Source: Deltaproteobacteria bacterium UBA6106
GTDB taxonomy: Bacteria > Desulfobacterota > Syntrophorhabdia > Syntrophorhabdales > Syntrophorhabdaceae
Assembly (NCBI GenBank): GCA_002428485.1
Contig: DIWM01000012.1
Coordinates: forward strand, 5,444 to 32,339
Direction: 5' to 3'
Length of the DNA stretch: 26,896 bases
The notes under the pieces are model-generated. The model searched no databases and was not told the DNA's origin. It was given only the letters and a program-made list of their open reading frames with translations. Position 1 is the stretch's first letter, and each line of letters opens with the position of its first letter. Below, piece after piece: positions 1-6,202 of this stretch. The translations under genes and the position numbers were made by a program.

Positions 1-7
1 TTCCTCG

Positions 8-73
8 CCTCACGACGGTTTGCTAAAGGAACGGTTTCATTGCGAGATCAGTCTCGAGCAACAAGCCCGACAC
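8..73 (+). repeat. Left arm of 66-bp imperfect inverted repeat
   Basis: Aligned by eye with the reverse complement of 1321-1386, it matches at 59 of 66 positions without gaps. The match begins at CCTCAC and stops before position 8, so the outer boundary appears to lie inside the window. The two arms enclose the glycosyltransferase at 238-1236. No transposase is seen between them. It could be a terminal inverted repeat of a non-autonomous element, a recombination site, or two opposed copies of a dispersed repeat. Confidence 0.8.
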
Positions 74-165
74 TGTGCTAATGACTTATCCGGGATAAAT
101 TTTCCTAATATAACAGGAGAACTCCGGCCAGTCAATCGCAAAAGTAACCCTGCCCATAAGAGAAA

Positions 166-200
166 GACAGCAGAGAGCAGAGAGCTAAGAGCTGAGAGTG
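166..200. repeat. Heptad array, GAGAGCT type
   Basis: Five consecutive 7-nt units starting at 166, 173, 180, 187 and 194 follow the pattern RARAGCW, for example GAGAGCA then GAGAGCT, with a decayed last unit. It lies upstream of the glycosyltransferase at 238. The rest of 1-237 holds the inverted repeat arm and no convincing gene. Confidence 0.6.
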
Positions 201-237
201 AACCCAATAAACTTAATTAACCCGATGAGCGCAGGGA

Positions 238-1236
238 ATGCGAGCGGCACAAACCAGCCCACATCCCAACAAAACCCTTGACAAGTTGAGGGATACGGAC
301 GCATTAATATCGCAGGCGCTTCAGGCCGCGTATACTATGGAAGCACAGGACAACAAGCCCCTCGTATCGATCGTCATTCCCGCCTACAACTATGCAGACT
401 ATCTGCCGACGGCCATCTCGTCGTGCCTTCAGCAGACATACGGGAACCTCGAGATCATCGTTGTCGACGACGGCTCAACGGACAACACCACTGCCGTCAT
501 TGAAAAGTTTCGCGAGAGCATCCGTTACATCCATCAGGCCAACCAAGGCGTTTCATCGGCAAGGAACAGAGGGCTCGAGGAGGCGCGGGGCAGTTTCATC
601 ACCTTCCTTGATGCAGATGACTCGCTCACAACAGACTCTATCGAGATGAGGGCCCAGATCCTTACCGACAACAAGGACGCCGACTTCGTTATCAGCGCTA
701 CCCTTTCCAAACATGCCCCCGATGAAACACCGTACCTCCATGATGAGACAGGACAAAGCTTTTTCTCAGAAAGATTGTACGAAGACCTCCTTTGCAGGCG
801 CATCTCCTTCGCTACATGCGCCGTCCTCATGCGCACTGATGTTGCGAAGATGTTCGCTTTTCCTACGCACATATCGAACGGCGAGGATATCGTCTATTTC
901 ACCAAGGTCTTTTTTCGAAGGAAGGGATGCTTTCTTTCCACGCCCACGGCCATCACCTTCAGCCACCCTGATAGCCTCCGCCACAATGTGGAACAACTGA
1001 AAAGACAGGGCATTGACTTTGTGACAGCTATTATTGATGACCCCTATTACAAGGGGGCCCTTGACCATCTCCGCAAAGATCTTCTCTCCAACCGGTACAT
1101 AGAGCTCTTCCGGAGATACTACGCGTCAGGTGAAAAAAGGCTTGCCAGAGAGTGCTACAGCAAAGGGATCAGGACAGACCCCCACAAGCTATCCAGGGTC
1201 GATTATCTCGTGAAGTTCATAAAAACATATTTTTAA
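238..1236 (+). CDS. Family 2 glycosyltransferase (GT-A fold)
   Basis: This is an inverting nucleotide-sugar glycosyltransferase of the WcaA/GT2 type, probably cytoplasmic or membrane-associated and acting on a surface polysaccharide or lipopolysaccharide. The GT-A core starts near residue 41 (LVSIVIPAYN), followed by VVDDGSTD at 75-82, the metal-binding DAD at 125-127 and an acidic GED near 215-217 that fits the catalytic-base region. The 332-residue length is normal for a GT2 with a helical C-terminal tail. The start is uncertain: ATG 238 has only a crowded AGGGA before it and its first 33 residues lie outside the fold, so ATG 337 is possible. The gene stands alone between 66-bp inverted repeats (8-73 and 1321-1386), and its stop codon opens a heptad array. 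Donor and acceptor cannot be read from the sequence. Confidence 0.88.
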   Translation: MRAAQTSPHPNKTLDKLRDTDALISQALQAAYTMEAQDNKPLVSIVIPAYNYADYLPTAISSCLQQTYGNLEIIVVDDGSTDNTTAVIEKFRESIRYIHQANQGVSSARNRGLEEARGSFITFLDADDSLTTDSIEMRAQILTDNKDADFVISATLSKHAPDETPYLHDETGQSFFSERLYEDLLCRRISFATCAVLMRTDVAKMFAFPTHISNGEDIVYFTKVFFRRKGCFLSTPTAITFSHPDSLRHNVEQLKRQGIDFVTAIIDDPYYKGALDHLRKDLLSNRYIELFRRYYASGEKRLARECYSKGIRTDPHKLSRVDYLVKFIKTYF

Positions 1237-1268
1237 TAGCACTCAGCTTTTAGCGATCAGCGATAAAC
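1234..1268. repeat. Heptad array, TCAGC type, starting at a stop codon
   Basis: Units of 7 nt begin at 1234, 1241, 1248, 1255 and 1262. The middle three end in CAGC, TAGC and CAGC (for example ACTCAGC and GATCAGC). The TAA stop of the upstream glycosyltransferase is the first three bases of the first unit. The unit family matches the arrays at 2672-2699 and 17281-17308. Confidence 0.6.
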
Positions 1269-1320
1269 CCAGCCTATCTGGTCTGTTTGTCTTGATCCGG
1301 ATATGTATCGCAGAGCATCG

Positions 1321-1386
1321 GCGTCGGGCTTGTTGCTCGAAACTAACCTCGCAATTAAACCGTCCCTTTAGCAAACCATCGTGAGG
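1321..1386 (-). repeat. Right arm of 66-bp imperfect inverted repeat
   Basis: This is the reverse-complement partner of 8-73 (59/66 identical). The longest perfect block is an 18-nt stretch covering TCGAGCAACA and the following AGCCCGAC. Outside 1386 the similarity to the sequence before position 8 stops at once. Confidence 0.8.
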
Positions 1387-1396
1387 TGTAAAAACC

Positions 1397-1431
1397 GGCT
1401 CATGGCTGATAGCTCATAGCTGTTAGCAAAA
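1397..1431. repeat. Heptad array, GCTCAT/GCTGAT type
   Basis: Five 7-nt units start at 1397, 1404, 1411, 1418 and 1425 with consensus RGCTSAT in the first three. The first ten bases, GGCTCATGGC (1397-1406), are perfectly complementary to GCCATGAGCC at 1453-1462 in the next array, so the pair can form a hairpin with a 46-nt loop. It lies in the gap between convergent glycosyltransferase genes. Confidence 0.7.
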
Positions 1432-1452
1432 ACGAACCGGGTTTGTGCTGTT

Positions 1453-1476
1453 GCCATGAGCCATGAACTATGAGCC
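1453..1476. repeat. Heptad array, GCCATGA type, overlapping a gene end
   Basis: Units GCCATGA (1453), GCCATGA (1460) and ACTATGA (1467) continue into GCC at 1474. The TAG stop of the minus-strand gene 1468-2592 and its last serine codon fall inside the array, so the array defines the C-terminus of that protein. Confidence 0.7.
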
Positions 1477-2592
1477 GCCTTTTATCTCGGCTGCTTCTTT
1501 GCATATCCTTTCCATCGCTATGGCGTTCTTTTCGATGGTAAAGTTTTCGAGCTTTGACCGGGCGGCTGCACCCATGGAACGTATGTGCTCCCTATCCAAC
1601 AATGCCTTTATCGCCGAAGCGAGGCTGCCGACGTCCCGCGGTTCGTCGATGACATAGCCCTCATTCCCGGAGATAAGCGTTGACGCACCGTTCCATTTCG
1701 TTGTTATTGTCGGAAGACCCGATGCCATGGACTCCATCGTTGTCAGTGAACAGGCATCGTAGAAGGTAGGGTGCACGAGGATATGGGCATCCCGGTAGAC
1801 ATTCTCCGGCGTCGACGATTCACCGAGGAAGGTCACGTTGCCCGCTATGTTCAACGCGGCTATCATCTCCATATACCTCGCTTTTCTCCCCCTTCCCATG
1901 ACAACGAGGCGGAAATCCTTTGTCTCCTTTGCGACCTCGCCAAGAGCCAAAAGGAGCGGGGAAAGGCCCTTTAGCCTGAAGTTCCCCGCTGAGAAAAGAA
2001 TCCTCGGCGAACCTTCGGGCATTGCTGCCGCAGGCCTGAAGCGCTCCGTGTCCACGCCATTATACACGACATCTATGCTGTCACCGGCCAGGTTATAATG
2101 CTCCGCCATGTGCCCTTTTATCATATCGGAGATGGCAACGATCCTGGAATATCTTTTGCTCCGTATAGAGAATTCCTCTATCCACCGCTGCATCATCTGA
2201 TTGATGCTTCTGCGCAGAAGGAATGCCTTCAGCGAACGTTCTTTCAGATTGTCGTAGCTCTCAATCTCCCTCTCCATCCAGATACGCTGGACGCCTCCGT
2301 GGCTCTGGTATACGTCGAGATCGAGCGTGTTGCCGAAACCGAGCATCACGTCAAGGTTAAAGAACCTGACATACTTCCTGTGCTTCAGGGCAAAGGAGAG
2401 GTTCCGAAGCCAGCGAGGGAACGGCATTGTGTTGAACCTCACCAGATGTATGCCGGGCACATCCATTCCCATCGAGCAGAAGAGAAAGATCTCATGCCCT
2501 CTCCGGCTCAGGATCGTGGCAAGGTCATATGCATATCGTTCTGCGCCGCCTTTCTTCGGATTAAAATTATAGACCGCTATACCTATCTTCAT
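1468..2592 (-). CDS. Family 4 glycosyltransferase, WaaG/RfaG-like
   Basis: This is a retaining GT-B glycosyltransferase. The layout resembles WaaG, which adds glucose to heptose I of the lipopolysaccharide inner core at the cytoplasmic face. The N-terminal Rossmann domain begins MKIGIAVYNF with GGAE at 15-18, and LDLDVY near 91-95 resembles the WaaG segment. The C-terminal donor-binding domain has YNGVD at 177-181, the phosphate-binding Lys near 208, and HPTFYDAC...ME...GLP at 274-294 with Glu287 as the conserved acidic residue. The first Glu of the usual E-x7-E motif is Asp279 here. Length (374) is normal. It is transcribed alone, divergent from the PCMT gene. Its last residues and stop are encoded by a heptad array. 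Acceptor identity is inferred by resemblance only. Confidence 0.88.
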   Translation of the reverse strand: MKIGIAVYNFNPKKGGAERYAYDLATILSRRGHEIFLFCSMGMDVPGIHLVRFNTMPFPRWLRNLSFALKHRKYVRFFNLDVMLGFGNTLDLDVYQSHGGVQRIWMEREIESYDNLKERSLKAFLLRRSINQMMQRWIEEFSIRSKRYSRIVAISDMIKGHMAEHYNLAGDSIDVVYNGVDTERFRPAAAMPEGSPRILFSAGNFRLKGLSPLLLALGEVAKETKDFRLVVMGRGRKARYMEMIAALNIAGNVTFLGESSTPENVYRDAHILVHPTFYDACSLTTMESMASGLPTITTKWNGASTLISGNEGYVIDEPRDVGSLASAIKALLDREHIRSMGAAARSKLENFTIEKNAIAMERICKEAAEIKGGS

Positions 2593-2671
2593 GGAGGTTC
2601 ACGCTCAGTTCAGGTGCAATTTTCCTGCTGTAAATCTACAATACTTGGGGGAATAAATAAAGATGCAAATA

Positions 2672-2699
2672 CACCAGCCGTCAGCATTCAGCTATCAGC
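2672..2699. repeat. Heptad array, TCAGC type
   Basis: Four 7-nt units, each ending in CAGC, start at 2672, 2679, 2686 and 2693 (for example CGTCAGC and TATCAGC). This is the same family as 1234-1268 and 17281-17308. It lies in the 330-bp divergent gap 2593-2922, which otherwise holds the AT-rich array below and no gene. Confidence 0.7.
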
Positions 2700-2707
2700 T
2701 TGTGAAC

Positions 2708-2898
2708 CACTAAATCCTAATATCGAAGCACTAAACTCTAAACAATATCAAAATTCAAATATCAAATGTTCCAAACAAATGCCCCTCAACGCGTTTTGAA
2801 TTTTGAACATTGGAACATTCATGCTTGTTTAGGTTTTAGATATTCGTGCTTCGAGTTTGGTTCTACATTTAGATATTCGGATTTAGGATTTATTTGTT
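2708..2898. repeat. Long AT-rich heptad array, imperfect palindrome
   Basis: From 2708 to 2780 the sequence can be cut into 7-nt units without a break (CACTAAA at 2708, TCCTAAT at 2715, CACTAAA again at 2729). From about 2794 to 2898 a similar array runs in the opposite orientation (for example TTTAGGT, TTTAGAT). A short GC-richer segment, 2781-2793, separates them. The stretch 2738-2778 matches the reverse complement of 3721-3761 at 39 of 41 positions. The gap lies between divergent genes, so their promoters must lie within or next to the array; a weak TATGAT box is seen at 2906-2911 before the PCMT gene. Confidence 0.75.
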
Positions 2899-2922
2899 CC
2901 CCTTCTATGATAGATTATCAGT

Positions 2923-3642
2923 ATGTCTAAACAAGTATTCGGAACAGCGTTGTTCCTCATAATGGTTTGCATCTTGTCAAACAGTGTTGTCTGCTCTGCC
3001 GATGAATTCACCAAGCGAAAACAGGAGATGGTGAAAAAAGATATCGAGTCCCGTGGGATCAGGGACAAGAAGGTGCTTGACGCGATGTTGAAGGTACCCC
3101 GGCACCTTTTCGTGGATAAAACACAGTTGGACAGGGCATACAACGACCACCCCCTCCCGATAGGCGAAGGCCAGACAATTTCGCAGCCCTACGTAGTTGC
3201 CCTCATGACCGAGGCGGTATCCTTGAAAGGCGGAGAGCGGGTCCTCGAGATAGGTACCGGGTCAGGCTATCAGGCCGCAATCCTCGGGGAGATCGTAAAA
3301 GAGGTCTTTACGATCGAGATCAAGAAGGGTCTTTACGAAATTGTGCGGGACAGGTTGAAGGGGCTGGGGTACGAAAACGTCCGTGCAAAACATGGCGATG
3401 GCTACTTCGGGTGGGAGGAATATGCGCCATTCGACGTTATTATGGTCACCGCCTCTGCGAACCACATCCCGCCGCCCCTCCTTTCCCAATTGAAAGAGGG
3501 CGGCCGCCTCATCATCCCCCTCGGCAGCACGGTCTTTTTCCAGACTCTTACCCTCGTTCAAAAAGAGAAGGGAAAATTTCCCATAAAGGAGCTGGGCAGC
3601 GTTGCCTTCGTGCCGATGACCGGAAAGGCACAGAAGAAATAA
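2923..3642 (+). CDS. pcm: Protein-L-isoaspartate O-methyltransferase with signal peptide
   Basis: The enzyme methylates L-isoaspartyl residues in damaged proteins with S-adenosylmethionine so that they can return to aspartate. Residues 79-95 carry the PCMT signature (PIGEGQTIS...QPYVVALM). SAM motif I is VLEIGTGSGYQ at 107-117, the acidic end of strand 2 is IEI at 131-133, motif II is FDVIMVTAS at 170-178 and motif III is LKEGGRLIIPLG at 190-201. Residues 1-27 look like a Sec signal peptide: Lys at position 3, a hydrophobic stretch from 5 to 23, and an Ala-type cleavage site near CSA-DE. Canonical PCMTs are cytoplasmic, so export to the periplasm is inferred. The start has no strong ribosome site; removing the leader would leave a PCMT of usual length. 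It is convergent with the membrane protein at 3809. Confidence 0.93.
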   Translation: MSKQVFGTALFLIMVCILSNSVVCSADEFTKRKQEMVKKDIESRGIRDKKVLDAMLKVPRHLFVDKTQLDRAYNDHPLPIGEGQTISQPYVVALMTEAVSLKGGERVLEIGTGSGYQAAILGEIVKEVFTIEIKKGLYEIVRDRLKGLGYENVRAKHGDGYFGWEEYAPFDVIMVTASANHIPPPLLSQLKEGGRLIIPLGSTVFFQTLTLVQKEKGKFPIKELGSVAFVPMTGKAQKK

Positions 3643-3789
3643 ACCCTAATATCGAATTTCTAAATCCTAAACAAATTCAAATACTCCAATGTTCGAAATT
3701 CAAAACTTGTTTACAAAATCTTGTTTGGAACATTTAATATTTGTATTTTGATATTGTTTAGGATTTCGATATTAGGATTTTGTGCTTGA
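3643..3789. repeat. Long AT-rich heptad array forming a giant hairpin
   Basis: Starting at the base after the PCMT stop codon, the sequence reads as back-to-back 7-nt units (ACCCTAA 3643, TATCGAA 3650, TTTCTAA 3657, ATCCTAA 3664). The right arm 3754-3776 is perfectly complementary (23/23) to 3645-3656 joined to 3664-3674. The only difference is the unpaired left-arm segment 3657-3663, exactly one heptad. Weaker complementarity continues inward (AATGTTC near 3689 with GAACATT near 3728). It sits between convergent genes, where a hairpin could act as a two-way terminator, but there is no U-tract typical of intrinsic terminators. Confidence 0.85.
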
Positions 3790-3793
3790 TTTT

Positions 3794-3821
3794 GCTATGA
3801 GCCATGAGCTATGAACTATGA
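3794..3821. repeat. Heptad array, GCTATGA type, overlapping a gene end
   Basis: Units start at 3794, 3801, 3808 and 3815 (GCTATGA, GCCATGA, GCTATGA, ACTATGA). The TAG stop of the minus-strand gene 3809-6190 and its last few codons (Ala-His-Ser-Ser) lie inside it. The array at 1453-1476 provides a gene end in the same way. Confidence 0.75.
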
Positions 3822-6190
3822 GCTTGCCTTATACGTTTCAGCGAGCACATTGCCAACGTTGCTGCGTACAGCACTGCCGCGAGGATAAGCAGTACTTTCA
3901 GCCCGTACTCGACGGCGATCACCGACGCAAGGACAGGGCTGATGACGGATGCGGCGCCGTTTACTGCATAGGCGAGGGGGATCGCGGGAGGGTTTCCCTT
4001 CAACAATGTACGTATTCCGAAGGGAAAGAAAAACCCGAGGAATATCCCGACAGGAACAATAACGATAAAGCTATACTGCAGCATCATAACCTTCTCAAAA
4101 AAGACAGCACAGCATGCCAGCAGGAGCGGCAGGAGATACATGAAGGGTCTTAATCGTCCATCTTTTATAAAACCGCTCATCATGCTCCCGGCGCCGGCGC
4201 TTAAAAGCAGCGTCACCATAACGGTGGAAAAGGCTGCGGCAGGTGATCCCAGCGGCAGTATAAGCGTGTGGAGAAGATATACCTCAACAAACATAAATGC
4301 GAGACCGATCAGGGTAAAGTAAAATGTCCAGGGAAAAATTTGTCTGTAGCCGGTCTTCGGGCGTGCCTGGGGCTCACGGGTGCGCGCCTTATGGATCCCT
4401 GCCAGAAAGGTTGCCGTAAAGATCACCGACGCAACAAGCAAAAGAAGTACACCAAGGAATGGCAACATCATACCTTCGTGAAGGAAATAGGACCACTTCT
4501 GACCGGACAGTATATAGACCTCTTTTATCTTATTTACCTTCAGGAAATAATTGAAAAAAGGCCTGTCGTCTGTTGTGGGGCGGATATCAAAGGCGTATTC
4601 GCCGATGGCCCTCACCCTTTTCTTTCTGTCTGCCAGATCGCCCAGGATCTTTTCATAGTTGAGACCCTCTATGAATCGCGCCTCCCGTTCAAAGGATGGG
4701 TAGACAATATCGAACTGATTTGTTGTCAAAAAACTTTTCACTCTTTTATCTTCATCCGTCGTAAATCCTGACGGTTTTACAAGAAAGTTCATAGTATCCC
4801 AGGTCCTGAACACGACAAGCCGTTTTTCATAATCCCCAAGGGCAAGGTTATCCAATGCCTGTACAAGGTTGCTGAAGATCCGCAGTTCGTACCGGGGCGG
4901 AGGCAATACGAAGGCCTGGACATACAGCATCCCTCCCTGGTTCATATTGGCAAGGTAATATTGAAAGGCATCAACGGTTGTGTCATAGTCCTCTGCGAGG
5001 CCAAACGCACCGGCGGGGAAAAAACCGGTTCCCGAGAGATAGACGATATCGATCTTTTCATGCAGGAACTTCATCAACCTTCTGCCGGAAATCCCGTAGA
5101 GGCCCCTTCCGTGGAGGCTCCCATCCTTATAATGACCATGAAGAAATCTCAGTACTGACAGGTTGGCCTCTGCCTTATACACCGTCTTTGCCCCTGTGTA
5201 ATAAGGCGTAAGCACATCAACGCTGCCCTTAAATCCTGCAACAAGGACAACCGGTGATTCTTTCATGATAAAAGGCAGGGCAGAAGGGGCAAACCTCAAA
5301 AACTCGTAGTCCTTCATCCCATTCTCCTCCAAAAAGACACCGATGAGATCTCCGTCGATAGAAACACCGAACCCTCCCGGCACCGGCCTCTCATACGCAA
5401 GGGACAATCCGGGAGCAGACTTCATCCTCGGGTTCGAGAAGACATCAAGCCTCCCATGGGATGTGTTGATGGTCTGTATGTGGCGCGCACCATCATCCTT
5501 CAAAGCCTGCGTAAGGCCCTTATAGGGAGATATTGCAAGGGTAACAAATCCAAGCAGGACAGGCAGGCAAAGGATCGGGGAAAGAAGTAAACAGACGGTT
5601 CCAAAAATATTTTTCCTGACCTTGAAAAACAGAAGAATAGAAAGTGTTGCTGCGCATGCAACAATAATACGTTCTACGTCTGTATGATTGAGCAAGAACA
5701 TCGACAACATGATACCCATTGCAGCGCCGGCAAGATCCGCTGCATACACCTTATTCGCCTTTTCTGAATAGATATACAGGACCGAAGAAAGGACGATGCC
5801 GTACAAAAAGAACGGCACAGACAGCGGAAGTACAAAAAAAAGAAGGTAGAGGATCTGTATGTCTTCCCAGAGCGCCCTGTAATGGTCAAAGGGAGCAATC
5901 GAGGAGATGATGAAGACAAGGGGATAAGAGAGGGAGAGGGCAAAAACATAGGGAGTGAGCATGCGGGAATGCGGGGATGCGAGGATGCGGGAGGGCGAGA
6001 GGGTGAGACTGCCCCTCTGCTCTACGAAGTATGCCCATATGCCGCCCAGCACAAGGCCGAGCATCGAGATGCTTATGATCAGCGATGCGTAGTGGTAAGA
6101 AAACCTGATGGAAAATATCCGTACAAGGGTGATCTCAAAGGCAAGAACGGTAAGAGATGAAAAAAAGATAATAAGATAAGGCGGGTTCAT
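3809..6190 (-). CDS. Polytopic membrane protein with spermidine-synthase-like domain
   Basis: The 793-residue protein has three parts. Residues 1-220 hold about seven or eight hydrophobic segments. A soluble domain spans about 230-570. Residues 575-790 hold another five to seven segments. The middle part resembles the aminopropyltransferase/methyltransferase fold of membrane-fused spermidine synthase homologues, including the PTTDDRPFFNYF signature at 538-549. The SAM-binding loop is degenerate: VLVAGFKGSVDVL at 315-327 lacks the usual glycine-rich run, and the following acidic position is in KAEAN. Spermidine synthesis is therefore doubtful; a scaffold or unknown transfer role is equally possible. 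It starts 12 nt after the glycosyltransferase 6203-7336, so it is probably the last gene of that operon. Residues 61-77 are encoded by an 8-nt tandem repeat, and the C-terminal residues by a heptad array. Confidence 0.75.
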   Translation of the reverse strand: MNPPYLIIFFSSLTVLAFEITLVRIFSIRFSYHYASLIISISMLGLVLGGIWAYFVEQRGSLTLSPSRILASPHSRMLTPYVFALSLSYPLVFIISSIAPFDHYRALWEDIQILYLLFFVLPLSVPFFLYGIVLSSVLYIYSEKANKVYAADLAGAAMGIMLSMFLLNHTDVERIIVACAATLSILLFFKVRKNIFGTVCLLLSPILCLPVLLGFVTLAISPYKGLTQALKDDGARHIQTINTSHGRLDVFSNPRMKSAPGLSLAYERPVPGGFGVSIDGDLIGVFLEENGMKDYEFLRFAPSALPFIMKESPVVLVAGFKGSVDVLTPYYTGAKTVYKAEANLSVLRFLHGHYKDGSLHGRGLYGISGRRLMKFLHEKIDIVYLSGTGFFPAGAFGLAEDYDTTVDAFQYYLANMNQGGMLYVQAFVLPPPRYELRIFSNLVQALDNLALGDYEKRLVVFRTWDTMNFLVKPSGFTTDEDKRVKSFLTTNQFDIVYPSFEREARFIEGLNYEKILGDLADRKKRVRAIGEYAFDIRPTTDDRPFFNYFLKVNKIKEVYILSGQKWSYFLHEGMMLPFLGVLLLLVASVIFTATFLAGIHKARTREPQARPKTGYRQIFPWTFYFTLIGLAFMFVEVYLLHTLILPLGSPAAAFSTVMVTLLLSAGAGSMMSGFIKDGRLRPFMYLLPLLLACCAVFFEKVMMLQYSFIVIVPVGIFLGFFFPFGIRTLLKGNPPAIPLAYAVNGAASVISPVLASVIAVEYGLKVLLILAAVLYAATLAMCSLKRIRQAHSS
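5961..6008. repeat. 8-nt tandem repeat inside coding sequence
   Basis: Six units of 8 nt start at 5961, 5969, 5977, 5985, 5993 and 6001. The first four fit ATGCGRGR (for example ATGCGGGA, ATGCGGGG) and the last two are decayed. The array encodes residues 61-77 of the membrane protein 3809-6190, in a hydrophilic loop between predicted membrane segments. Its total length of 48 nt is a multiple of three although the unit is not. Confidence 0.8.
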
Positions 6191-6202
6191 ATGACCCTGG
6201 GA

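Noticed and set aside
20..220. Open frame of 66 codons at the left edge
   Set aside because: It is built from the inverted-repeat arm and a heptad array, shows no recognisable domain and has no ribosome site.
74..1320. Insertion sequence between the inverted repeats
   Set aside because: No transposase or DDE/HUH motif is seen; the only gene is a glycosyltransferase. A non-autonomous element remains possible and is reported as a finding.
2098..2799. 233-codon plus-strand frame opposite the WaaG-like gene
   Set aside because: It is antisense to a well-supported glycosyltransferase and runs into the repeat region; no domain is seen.
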